Shown here: positions 48,822-64,000 of the stretch, one piece after another | Position numbering within the stretch: the stretch's first letter is position 1 | How the letters are laid out: each line of letters opens with the position of its first letter | Source: Cololabis saira | Taxonomy: Eukaryota; Chordata; Actinopteri; Beloniformes; Belonidae | Assembly: GCF_033807715.1 (NCBI RefSeq) | Contig: NC_084592.1 | Location: 25,202,001-25,266,000 of the forward strand | Reading direction: 5' to 3' | DNA: 64,000 nucleotides | The notes under the pieces: model-generated | Databases searched by the model: none | Seen by the model: the letters and a program-made list of their open reading frames with translations, nothing else | Told to the model about the DNA's origin: nothing | Translations under genes and position numbers: made by a program

Positions 48822-51800
48822 ATAGAAGAATAACACTTTCTATTATTTCTATAAACAATTTTTGGTTGACATAGTGCGAATATTTTATATTTGTAAAAAA
48901 AACAATGGCTTTAACTTTACAAACAGCTTCATCCTCACACACTACAGGTTGAAGAGATGTATTTCTTTGGTATCCGTAAAGTCTTTGAATATAAAATGTG
49001 TTATTTGCACATCAGACCGGTCATTATTCTATTTAATCCTTTTTTTGGAAGGATGCATTTAGTGTTTTAATTGTGTGATTTGATTTACTGAATTCACACC
49101 TAACATGTTTGAATAATAAGTGTCTTTTGCTGTTGTGTTTTATTTAAATACAAAGCTGCTGACCTCATGTTAATGGTTTATAAAGTCCAAAATAGGAGGT
49201 ACACGCAAATTTACTGTGTACAATCATAGTAGATTTTCATTCCTTGACTTTGACTTTAGTTGATACAACACATCCCAAGTTTATACAAAAGTTGTTTATT
49301 GTGTATGAAATATTTGCCCCTACTCACAGAAAAAAAAAACATACTTTGAATAGCCGTTCATTTGTTTGCTCTTAGAGCTCCTGAACAAATTAGTTCGCAT
49401 CATTGCATCTCAGATATGTTTTGTCTTCTGGGCGCACAAACTGCAATGTGCAGTGAAATGTGAAATGTGAAAATTTCACATAAAGTGAATTGAAAAATAT
49501 CTATATCTATATACTGTATGGGTATGGCCATGCAAAAGCAGCTAATTATTAGTGATCTGCAATTGAATAGATTTTTAATATCATACATCCCTGTTTGACA
49601 TTTCATACATGAGTTTCAGAAACCTCTGCACCATCCCTATTAAAAAGGTTTTATGAAAAAATGAATAAAAAATAAAAAATAAAGCAGAAACACATGGGTA
49701 TCTAACAGTCGATCTGGCCGTAAACAAAGAAACAAGTTTAAAATAGATATTTTTTTTCTTATTTAAAGTTTTAAGACTTTTTCCTTTCTTAAGATAATAT
49801 ATGTTGCAGTTATCCCTGTCAAATGCTGGAACACCCCACGGACATTTGTAAATGTAAGGATGTGCAGGGGTTGATCTAGTCATAGGTCACTCGGGGGACT
49901 ATTTTTTACTTATGGTATTTTATTTGGCTGCTGGTTGAGGCAACTGAACTTCTTTCATTGTTTAGCTAATGTGAGAGGACAAACCTGCCCTCTCACATGA
50001 GTTGTAACACTTTACCCCCTAAGCATCAACAAAATAGACTTGCTATAACTAATATGGGATGTTACAGTTGTCACAATGGATAGCTTGTCAATGATACTAT
50101 TTAGCTTAAAATATGTCTTAACGGTGTTCTTAAAAAAAGGGCTGCTTTGATAAAAGGAAAAAAGCTGTGCGCACATGAATGTAAAATCTGTAAAAGAATT
50201 GCTAAGCGCAAGACATAAATGATAGCAGCTGCTACGCCTGTCATTAGAAACTAAGGACATATAGTCAAACTTGCTAACCTGTTGAAAAGAAAACATAAGT
50301 TCTGACTTCAAGTCAGCAGAAGTGCAACTTACAGGGCAACAGTCATGATAGATGTCCTATCTGTGCATCTGAGAAAGAGTCCCACAGTGAAGGGCACTGC
50401 AGGAGTCCTGACAAGATGGATTGGACCTCTACCTGGTTCCTGATGTCAGCTGTGAGGAAAAAGGACCGGTGACTGCAAAAGCCCTAAAAACTATCATGGG
50501 AAGAATGTTCCTACATTACAAAACCAGCTGTCCAAAACTCAAAATGTCCAATGAGTATTTATGCGCTGTGTGTACAGAAAGGAAATTTTAGAAGCACGAC
50601 TGTGGCAGCTGTGTCATTTTGATGTCTTGCACTTATGTCCTCATGCATTTTTTTGCATGGAATCCTTAGGTATTGGTTTCAGCCTTAATCAATGGAACCT
50701 TGACTTAGGACGGGCTCAGTTGGCCGAGACAGGGTCGGGTACCGGCCGGGAAGTTCAAGGAAAGAAGGAAAGCACAAAAGCTATGAAGGAGATTACAATC
50801 TGTGCCCACGTAACTCACCACATGAAGAATTAAATCCTCTTTTACAGTGTATTGTTTATTTTAGCACAACCACAATCACTAGTATTTTAAGAGTTGTGGT
50901 ACATAACATCCTGACTTACTTCTAACAATCCTTGATTTTCATCTGAAATGCTGGGATAATGCAGACGGTGTCTACGACCTATTTTTTTTTTTTTTTAAGT
51001 TATGGTTCTAATTCATGGAGCTTTGTTTAATGTCAGCTTGCAATGACAAATGACTTAAAATATGATATGCTGGAGCTCAGCTGGCACAGATACAGTGTGG
51101 TGAATAACCAAGTCCGAAGTGCAAATCCGAACACATGAGCAGATTAAATTGAAAACATAAGGTTTCACTCCCAGTTGCCATCCTTCATTCAGCAGAAATG
51201 TGACTGGATATTGATATTGTTCCTGGATATAAAACTTTCTCGAACTATGATATTTTTTATGGATACCCAATAAATGTTTCAGTTTTTGGACAAGATTACT
51301 ATATTATGTGTCAACAAGACCAACTACGTATTAATGAAATGCAAAGATTAGAAGATTTTCCCTCTATTTTTGGATTATTTTGCATATAGGAGCTTTTACG
51401 TTTTGGCCACATGTTAGAAACATACTTCTTTCAGCTTATCCGTCTTGCTCCATGCAAAACATACAAATGAAATATCTAAATTAAATTAATTACTTTTAAT
51501 GTTTTAAAAATCTTGATGTCTTACTGGCAAAATGTTTAAAACATTAAAAGTAATTTGTTTCTTTAGAGATTTCATTCCTTCTCTGAATCTTTCATATGCT
51601 TTTGATACCACAGACACATGCTGAGGTACACAAGAGCTTCTAAAAGCTTCATACACCACTGGATTACAAAAAAAAAGGAGGCCTGAGACACTGAATTCAA
51701 AAAACTACTCTGACTTCCCTCATCTTGCAGTCCTTATTGAAATCTAATAGGGTGTCATGGAGGGTGCTGTCAACATTTGGCAGGTTCCCCACAAAAACCC

Positions 51801-52196
51801 GCTGAAGACTCTGGCCCCTCGTATCGCACATGCAGTTGATCCCTCTTTTTCATCTGTTTCTTGCGCACATCTTACTCTCAGCATGTCTTTTGCTTTCAGA
51901 ATCTGCAGAACCTCAAGAAACCTTCATGTCCTTTCAGGCTCATCATCATTCCCCAAGTGGTGTCACTTACTCGGCTAATACAGATGTAAAACTGGGGCTG
52001 TGTGTGTGTGAGCCTCTGGGTTGTGCGTTGTGCTCTATTATTACGTATTTTTTTATATTACAAATTGCTTTTCATGCTCTTGATTTAAAGTAAGTTAGTA
52101 AAAAAGCTTCAGATTATGTTTATATTGAAAAACATTAGGTTCTTGCTTTCATTTTGCCTATATTGCATGCCCTAGGTTCTAGTTTCAGTAACCAGT
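48822..52196. other. Long stretch without confirmed gene
   Basis: AT-rich DNA, with a T run at 50982-50996. At 51898-51899 a CTTTTGCTTTCAG acceptor-like site is followed by 86 bp open in one frame (to GTAAAA at 51986), a possible short exon that cannot be confirmed. Nothing else coding was seen. Confidence 0.4.
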
Positions 52197-52204
52197 TATT
52201 AGAC

Positions 52205-52428
52205 CAGTGTTTCTCAATCCTGGTCCTCGTGGGCCCTTGTCCTGCATGTTTTAGATGCTACCTTGCTTCAGCACACCGTGATACAAGTACTTGTGTCATC
52301 AACAGACTTGTCCAGACCTTGGTGACAAGCTAATGAGGACCATTAATTAGAATCAGGTGTGTTGGTGCAGGGAAACATCTAAAACATGCTGGACAGGGGC
52401 CCACGAGGACCAGGATTGAGAAACACTG
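52205..52428. mobile_element. hAT-type miniature element (224 bp)
   Basis: It starts CAGTGTTTCTCAATCCTGG and ends with the complement CCAGGATTGAGAAACACTG. The perfect 8-bp duplication TATTAGAC flanks it (52197-52204 and 52429-52436). The inverted ends extend about 30 bp, and inner words such as CATGTTTTAGATG are also mirrored. It is well preserved, which suggests a fairly recent insertion, and matches a very common fish family. It is non-coding. Confidence 0.95.
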
Positions 52429-52436
52429 TATTAGAC

Positions 52437-52920
52437 CAACAAGGCCTCTGTCTAAGATCAATCCTCCTACACATGGAAACCTGAGCTGAAGTTTGTGTTG
52501 TACCTTTTGATTTTTGTAACAACCCTCACTTATGATCATGAGCTGCAGATAGTAACCAAAAGAATGAGGTTCAAGACCGTTTTTGGACACCTTTTTTAGG
52601 TATCGGGTTGGAGCCCAGTCATTCAAGATACTGTACACTGATCTTTCACATTGAAGGTGTCTGTTATCCAAGGGAGGCAGTATATAAGTATATTTTTAGT
52701 TAACATTTGGCATTACTGTCATTTCCTCTGAAATGTTGTTTAAAAAAATGCTTTATTTATTTAACAATAATAATAAAGCACATGTTCATTTTAATAGGGC
52801 TCGGTGCTTTTGCATATTTAACAGTGCTCTCTAATAAGGCAAAAGTTTTTTTCTTATGTATATAAATCTATCAAGTTACATGATTATAATTTTTTAATTT
52901 TTATTTTATTGATTAGACAG
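52437..52920. other. Stretch without recognisable feature
   Basis: Unique-looking AT-rich DNA with A/T runs and no domain-bearing frame. Confidence 0.4.
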
Positions 52921-53310
52921 AATACTCAACTATCCCATCCAATCCAGTTTTATTTATGAGACACTTTAAATCAGATGCAGTGAATCAAATGCTGTAGAGA
53001 ACAATACATAAAAATACTTAATAATAAAAGATGAAATTAAAAGGCAATCTAATCAGATCAGATGATATTAAATGAGATAAAATGACAGAGACCTGTCTAA
53101 TGTGATCAAGGGCAGAGCTTTCCACATTTTTGGAGCCATAGCCGCGAAGGCCTGGTCCCCTCTAAGCTGATCCGGAGCAGCTGATCAGCTGATATGAGAG
53201 AAGGGTGCGTCTCTAAAGGCGTAGCAGCTCAGAAGTAGGGTGAGCGTAGCTCATTTGGGGAATTAAAAGATAATGAAAGAATTTCAAAGTTAATCCAAAA
53301 CTGTATGACC
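52921..53310 (+). repeat. Interspersed fish repeat of unassigned class
   Basis: CCAATCCAGTTTTATTTATG, GGAGCCATAGCCGCGAAGGC and AGCAGCTCAGAAGTAGGGTG are phrases of a common fish repeat. The 5' part resembles the TTTTATTTATATAG-type starts also seen at 19080 and 54650. No coding content was found. Confidence 0.55.
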
Positions 53311-53319
53311 ATCCAAATA

Positions 53320-53320
53320 G

Positions 53321-53349
<29 letters not shown>
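53320..53349 (+). repeat. Poly(G) run of 30
   Basis: Thirty uninterrupted G bases. It can form a G-quadruplex. Its length may be unreliable, since such runs are hard to sequence. Confidence 0.95.
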
Positions 53350-56776
<3,427 letters not shown>

Positions 56777-59700
56777 TGCCCATGAGACCGAATGTGTTTT
56801 TCCCCTCATTGCAGTGAGAATTAACCATCAGGACTCCTCACACTTCCCTCTGAGCCTACAGAAGGGCCAAAACAAGGAAGCGTCTTTGGAGACATGTTTT
56901 ATTCACCCCCGTCTCGGTTCATTTTCACCTCTCTTCTGTCCTGATGTGTGTGTGGCAGCTGCGCCTCGGTTGGCCCTCCCACCGTTCACCTATCATTGAA
57001 TCAGTATCAGAAGCAACAGGAAAGGATGCTGTTGAGGCTGGAGCAAAAGCACACTGACGGAACACTAAATACACATGTTCACCTTGTTTACGATCATAAA
57101 CCACCAAAAATATTTACAAGTGTAGGGCAAAGCCTGACAAGAGTACTTCATTTGTGTGTGGGGACGTAATGGGCAGTAAAGCATGCGACGTGTCATTATT
57201 CATGGAGATCGGCTCCCTCTGGTGGATGATTCACTCTCCAAACGGTGTGACAGCAAACAAATGAACAGTTAGCCAGTAAAATGACATTCTCACAGTGAAT
57301 TTGCATTTAACAAAAGACTAAAATAGAAACCTCCAGGTGATAAGCAATACGAAACAAGGTAGGTTTAAGAAATGACACTATTTATTCTCACGAGGGGTTT
57401 GTTTCTAACCTAAAGTTTTAATTTCTGTGTTCACTTTGAATTGACTCAGTTGGACGGCGCCTTCATTTTCACCATCTTAGAGGATCAACTTATAAATTCT
57501 CATTTCCTGTGTTAAGTTTTCACTCGAGGGAAAAAAAAAAAAAGAGTCAGCGTGCATTGTTCTGGGCTTTTTTTTTTTCCTCTGTCCGCTCTATTCACTG
57601 GATGTGATTGGAGAGATGATTGCAGGTTCTATTCACAGCTGCAGATGTTGGCCGTGAGCACGTATCGCTGTGGCTGAAAGGGTTCCCACATCTTCGCGTA
57701 TCGTGCACATGTGCCAGTATCACATCATTTGGAAGATAATTGGAAAAATCTGAACAAAACTTTCAGTTTGAACAAGGGAAGACCAAGATATCTACGAAAT
57801 GACTGAGACAAGAAAAAAAGAATAGAAATACAAACTTAAATATACACTGAGAAAACAAGCAGTTAAAGGTATTATTACTGTGATTATTGAGGCCTGGGAT
57901 CCGAGTGTGGGTGTACGCTGCAGGAATGTATATTCTTGCTTTTCCGTCACTGAGAACCAGCCACAACAATTACGACAGTAAGCGAGCATATGCACCTAAA
58001 ACCTTCCCCACTTTGTTTTACACCGGTCTCACGTGTGATAATCCACCCACCTGTCAAAAAAAAAGATGAAAACATCTTTTAAGTCGGTGTAGCAGCAACA
58101 CACAGATGTTTCCACCATCGTTCATCCTATCTGTACGGGATCCTCACAGATGGCTCTCGCGCGGAAATCACACACTGACCTTCCCAAAGCTCTTATTACT
58201 GAAACGTATATATCATCCTGACAGAATATTTAAGACGGAACATTTTTCCTTTGATGGGTAATATAAAGCAGGAAACTTTGGACATTAGCCATTTTATCAT
58301 TCTGGGCCTAACATAGTTCGCTTTCAAGTTTTCAAAAGATGCGAGGGGCAAAGAAGCAACGGCCTTAAAACATTCTTGTCCCAGATACCCAGTTTAATTT
58401 TCATCTTCAGAGCAGCAGCCTAGAGCCCAAAAAAGTTCATCAGCCTTAACTCTTCTTAATACTGCGTTACGGTATGGAATGTGATAAAACTGGTTCTGGT
58501 ACCACCAAAATTGAGAATAAATCCTTTCCTATAATGTGAGTTTTTTAGAAGACACACGTATTTCTCATGTTTCTGAGATCAGTCCCCTACCAGAGTCCAG
58601 TCCCTCACAGAACCGTGCCGATCGATCGGGTGTCTCCTTCTCTGAGAAGAAATAGCATAAAAATAGAAAATAATTTAGACAAATAAAATAAGGAGCAGTT
58701 CTCTCTCTTGCTGCATTATGGGGGGGGGGGGGGTAAGTAGATTTAAAAAAAGCTGTAGAACGACTAGCAGCAGGCTGCAAAGACAAGTAGCCTCAAAATA
58801 AATCATAAAATAGAGGTGAAAAAAAGTGCATGGGAGTTGAAAATGGAGCAGCTAAAAAAGAATGAAATATAAAAGTAAGAGAGATGAATTCTCATGTGAT
58901 TTGCTTAATTTAACGGTGACTTATTTAAAGCAGCAGTTAAGTCAGAAAGTGAAACAGTAAAAGCAAAGCTATGTTTTAAAATCATCAGAATAAACTCATC
59001 AGAATTAACTTCTATGACATTTGGAGGTGTGTTGTTGCTTTTTTTGTCGTTACAACATTCACTAATCCTTATTTTTCTTAACCAGCATTAACTGCTCACT
59101 TATTTCGTCAAAACATTTACATTTTCTGTTATTTCTGGCCCGCACAAAGTGGGAAAGTATGACGACTTAAAGCTGGGATCTCCACTTTTCTTTTCACAAA
59201 TAGGTTGTGTCGTATCGGCACTGAAAGGGAAAAGTATGATAAGGAAAGAGTCTCCTTATGAACCATCATTGTTCCCCTTTGACAGTCCCAATAGTCCACA
59301 GTAGCGTCTCGGTGCTAGCACAACATGTTTCACTGAAACAAAGGCAGAAAATACCCCATCCTTCAGTTTCTGTCTTAAATTTGTGATCATTTCCCTCAGG
59401 TGTGTTCCTGACGGCGAGGCAGACAGCGGCACGGCCACGAACTCCGGCAGCCGGAATCTTTTTAGCGTGCGTTTTTTTCGCCTCATGTTTTTATTCAGAC
59501 CAGAAGTTGAAAAATACTAACAATTTGTGACAAAATAAAATAAGAAGTAAATGTTGTAACTCTAGAACAAGCAGTGAATATGAGAACAACATGGTTTCAC
59601 GTGCCAGAACGGTTCATGACACCGGCCCATAATGTAGCAGTACGTTGTACATCCTACAAGGTGAGGCGCACACAAGGGGCTGAGATCGTGTTCTTCAGAC

Positions 59701-62700
59701 CAGACTGACGTGTTCCTAGCCCAAACCAAGTGGATTTGGTGCCTAAACCAAATTATAAATTGTCTGGAAAAAATCCCAGCCCAGATTTCTTTGTTGTAGA
59801 CATGTTTACGTCCAACTCGGAGCGAGAAGGAAGAGGGGCGCAGCTGAGGATGTGGAGCAGCAGATCCTGTGTTCTGCATAAACTACACAATCCCTTTTGT
59901 TGCAGATTCTACTGTAAGCAACACAGAACTTGTTTGCTCTAAATATCATCATAGTGACTTTAACCCATGTATTAATTTCTTTACAAAAATTCTGTGTTTT
60001 ATAGACTGCTTTGTCTGGTTTAGTGGAAGGCAGAGGAGATCTTTATATACCTCACTGTTTTTAACTGAGACTAGTCTGCCACAAATAAATGACCCCATGC
60101 ATAATTTATTCACCTCAACACATTAATTTAATCAGAATATGCTTTCCATGGTGACATCCCCCTCTAGTGGTTGTAATAATAATGAATGAAGCAAGGCCGT
60201 CACTGTGTTACACAATGTTCACAGTTATGGTTCTAATCTGCTGCTGGTTCTAGCTTCCTTATTGAGAGTACACGCATCAGGTGACTGATGGGAACAGTGA
60301 AAACTATCAAAAACGGACACAATATGGTCAAAGTAAGTGAATGAAAAAACAAGTTGACTGTAAATCACTGTAATATATAGCTAATACAGGAGCTGTTGCT
60401 GGATCTGCTGGAGGTGCTGGAGCTGCTGGAGCTGCTGAGCTCACTGTACAGCATCTTTGTGATTTATCTCTTTCTCAACATCCTGATATTTCTGACTTCA
60501 AATTTGATGGGTGCGATAAAAGCAGCCAATAAAGTCATGTCAGCTCTCCATAGTCACAGATGGTGTTATTCGCCGACGGGCTGCTTTGATGTTCTGCAGA
60601 CATTTGGAGGAAGTCTTTTGGATCCATGTTGTGACTGACAGGCCAGACGGAAGAAATATGTACCGTACAGTCACAAACAGACATCACTAAAACTCTGTCA
60701 ACCATCACCAGATTCGGAAATTCCCCTGCGTCCCCATTTTTCACATCTCTGTTAAATCATACGTGATTGATGGGGCCCGTCAGGGAAATGGAAAGCTATA
60801 TTAACAATTAATATGCAGCTGCAGTATGGCAGGTAGAATATTGAAACAAATGTTTTATTAGCAACTCAAAACAATGCAAGCATCTTCCCTTGTGGAAACT
60901 TAATCATAAATGCGTAAACTCACCTCTGTAACTGAAATATTACCTATGACTGTGTTTTGGGTTTTTGGTAAATACGAGTGCCTTGTTCCTTTCACACAAT
61001 CACTCCTGGGAACAGAGGGCTGCACGCGCGTCGCTGGCAGGTCAGGCAGTCGAGACACGATGAGGCTTTTTATAGAAATACAGTTTGGTTGGGAATAAGT
61101 ACAAACCTCAGATTCCAGGTGTTGTATTTGATACCTTTACTGGGGGATAACAGGATGGATGTACAGCATGGCCTTTGAATATTGGAAAAGTTTTGTGGAT
61201 CTTCCAGACACAACAGAGAATTAGTTTTAGGAAGGGGATGTCGCATGTTTAGAGCTGACTAATACTTTCCATAGCCAACTGTGGTCACTCTTTGTTGTCT
61301 GCGTGCATTTTTTTCTGGTGCTTCAAAGCATTTGATCAGGTTATGATCATTGATTCCAAATGACTGGATACACAAAAAGATTTTTGCAAAACATGGACAA
61401 ATTGCAAAATGAAAAAACATGTATTGTTACGTGATGTTTAGAAATGTCAGGCAACAAAAACCCCATCATCAATTCTATGTAAACCGTGTAGACTGCACAA
61501 GTTCAAAGAGCCTCTTTCTGGAGTTCCCAGAATTTTTCAGCAATGTTAATCCAACTGAGCTGCTTATAGCACCAAAACACTACAACAACGTGTGTATTTT
61601 CATGGTTTTAGCCACACTTACATGTGACTGCACGTCCAAAAGCATTAAGTGACAACTCATTTTTCTACCTGGTAATGACCTCAGTGAACACTGGATGGCA
61701 TTGTTGCTGTTCAGCACGGCTCATGTTTACAGCTGCGCCTCATTTTTCTACTTTCTCGCAGGGGACTGTGTATATTTTAAAATCTCTTGATGTTTGATTT
61801 GCATATTGAATATTAATTCATATATTTTTGTGCTATGGCTTCAGTTTGTCATTCTTGTCTTAGACAGACTGATGCACTGCGCTGAAGAGTGGACTTGTGA
61901 TACTTCTCCAGTGATATGGCAGTCATCGAGTATATGGGATCCACGTCTCACATATCATATCCTGTTCCTCTGACGAAGCCAAGGGAGAGAAATAAACGAT
62001 ATTTCAACTAAATACAACATTACTCTGACAGGTTGTGTTTTTAAGGTATCTTTAACTGCCGGCGAGGTCGCTAAAGTCTCTCGCATGTGTTATTTTTGGC
62101 AGCTTAAACAATGAATGAGACGGTTCATTCTACAGTTATGTTTGAAATGTTCATATGCGGTTATTTCTTGTATAAACTGAGGTGTAGTTTATGTAAACAG
62201 AAGATTATTTCAACAAGGAAGACAGGGCTTCCACTCCCTGAACACAAAACATGCTCATGATGTGATGAAGATGTACTTTTATGTGCAAAGGCGGCACTTT
62301 TATGTACACCTGTCACCTGCTCAACCATGGACTCTCATGATCTAACTCATGACATCTGCACACACACTCACACATCAACTGAATTTAGCAAAAGCAAAAA
62401 AAAAAGAGATTGTAAGATGGTGTCTAGTCGATCATGTACAATACCACACACACTCCTGCTTTGATTGACAGTTAACAACCAACCAATGTCAGAGCACAGC
62501 AACCTACCAGGTAAAGAGATGGTGACTAAAAAGGCACCTAAATCTGGTGCAAATGAGAGAAAAGTATACTTTTTGGTTTTAATCAAAGGTGAGTATGGTG
62601 TCAAAATAAAAGATAAAAGTTTGGCCATGTTGTACATTTCACCTGCAATTCAGAGATTAAGATAATTTCGGCTGCAGACAGAAGTCCTCTTTTGGACGCA

Positions 62701-64000
62701 GCTGAAATAAGTGAAACAGAGATTAAAGGTTGGGTAGGAGATTTTTTCTAAAGCATTTTTTTTCTGGTGTCACTTGTCCCAGACTGAATCCAAAACACTT
62801 AGATAAAGTAGTTTGCGGCCGACATACAATATACATATATATATGTATATATATATATTTATGTTAGATTGATGTTTTATTTTTATATGTAATTTCAAAA
62901 GATATTAATAACCTGTGATTGACTTCTTCTTCTTTATTTTAGATTCTTTTTTTGGCCTAAATTCTTCTTCTCATCAGGGGTGTTTCGAAAGTGGCCTAAT
63001 ATCCCAACGTTGCTTACGTCCACCATTTGACCAGGAACGGCCCTGAAGATGGGTCCTCTTCCCACTCTTCCCATCTGCTGGGAGTTAGCTGGTAGCTGAA
63101 TACACAAAATTCCCTATAGTTTCTGTCTCCCGTCTCATGCAGTTCCCTGGAATTGTGGACAAACCAGATTTTCCAGCCCGACACACCCAGGACTCCTGTA
63201 CTTTGCCGTGGACACCGGACACCGTGGGTCACTGACTCACTGAGGAACAGCCCTGTCACTTTAGATTAGATGTTGGTTTACTGTAAACATTTTTACCTGT
63301 GAGTGAGATAATCAGCAAAACATGTGGCTCAGTACTTATTTTGACAACATCAAAGCAAGGACGGTGAATTCATATCAACTGAGCTCAAAGAAATCAAGAC
63401 AAATAGCAACTGTGAAGCCAAACACCAAGTTCTCAGGGTTCGGTCTAAATTTTGGCACTTCCTGTGAGCAGACACATACATAACAATGATGAATGTTGAT
63501 GTCTCATGTCTCTTCTAAACAATGAGGCACCGAAAGGATTATGAATCAGTGTTGGGCTTCAAAACACATAGAGAATTTTGTTCTGGAAAGTAAAAGTGCT
63601 TTAAAAAAAAAAGAATAAAAAGAATTCATAGGGTTTCCTGCAGTTATGTCATGACAGAAATGTTTTAATCAAGCCTCATTATTCAGTTACATTTATTTGA
63701 ATCCCTCCCTCTGTGGGAGTGTATAAATTAATAATAAAAAAAAGTATCAAAAATGATTAGGCTTTGAAATGCAAAGGGGACTAATAATTAATTGTTAAAC
63801 ACGTTTTTAGTTTTTTTTTTTCGGCATGTGGACCACAAATGAAATTAATACAGAACAGCTTTATGTCTCAGTGAGAATACATCTACGTCTATGGTGTTCG
63901 TCAAAACAAAATGACCAAATCTTAAAGTGCTTGTACTCTGGAAAAATTCTGTTCATTAATAGCAGCTCCCGTGGTTTAAAAAGCTGGAGGGGAGGGAAAG
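56777..64000. other. Long stretch without recognisable gene
   Basis: Unique-looking AT-rich DNA. It holds a 14-G run (58720-58733), a GCTGGA-rich stretch at 60390-60440 giving a Leu-rich frame, an AT repeat at 62825-62862, and TTAAAGGTTGGGTAGGAG at about 62724, which resembles a fish transposon end without a visible partner. No frame above about 105 codons and no domain was found. Confidence 0.4.
58720..58733 (+). repeat. Poly(G) run of 14
   Basis: Fourteen G bases between AT-rich flanks. Confidence 0.95.

Noticed and set aside
60396..60638. 80-codon Leu-rich frame resembling a membrane segment
   Set aside because: Its start is a GCTGGA-type simple repeat, and the hydrophobic part follows from T-rich DNA. 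No homology recognised.

Overview
This window looks like ordinary nuclear DNA of a teleost fish. It is AT-rich, has no operon-like coding density, and carries long dinucleotide microsatellites. Its mobile-element load is typical of fish: Tc1-like and piggyBac-like DNA transposons, Harbinger- and hAT-type miniature elements, tRNA-derived SINEs, and RTE-type LINE reverse transcriptase relics. I found no intact host protein-coding gene, no tRNA, rRNA or CRISPR array. Family names come from motifs and remembered family features; no search was run. Almost all open frames in the window are read-throughs of simple repeats or random frames.

Layout. 1-67: right end of a TTAA-flanked miniature element whose fuller copy lies at 41.25-41.59 kb. 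0.66-0.80 kb: TATG microsatellite. 1.84-2.01 kb: short SINE copy. 2.34-6.06 kb: a Tc1-like transposase gene split by a piggyBac-like element, whose own minus-strand transposase is broken but still shows all three catalytic aspartates. 8.19 kb: AT repeat. 9.4-9.9 kb: longer SINE on the minus strand. 11.34-12.55 kb: a foldback element with two arms of about 470 bp and a perfect 8-bp target duplication. 13.12-14.14 kb: Harbinger-type element with TTA duplication. 17.1-20.75 kb: cluster of nested elements, ending in a hAT-type element that holds about 600 bp of pure pyrimidine tract. 22.6-23.3 kb: RTE-type LINE relic. 28.9-30.1 kb: second Tc1-like element. 33.7-34.5 kb: unclassified fish repeat. 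36.2-36.5 kb: minus-strand LINE fragment. 37.8-38.5 kb: two AT repeats. 41.2-42.5 kb: small-element cluster. 47.16-48.82 kb: TA-flanked element carrying GC-rich 360-bp tandem repeats. 52.2-53.35 kb: hAT miniature element, another fish repeat and a 30-G run. 56.6 kb: TG repeat.

Between these lie long unique-looking stretches (25.2-28.9, 42.5-47.1, 48.8-52.2, 53.4-64 kb) with no recognisable gene. They fit an intergenic region or a large intron. Some could hold conserved regulatory DNA or short exons, but that cannot be shown from one sequence.

No new functional system is evident. The best candidates for novelty are structural: the foldback element, the pyrimidine-filled hAT element, the GC-rich tandem block in the TA-flanked element, and the piggyBac-in-Tc1 nesting.
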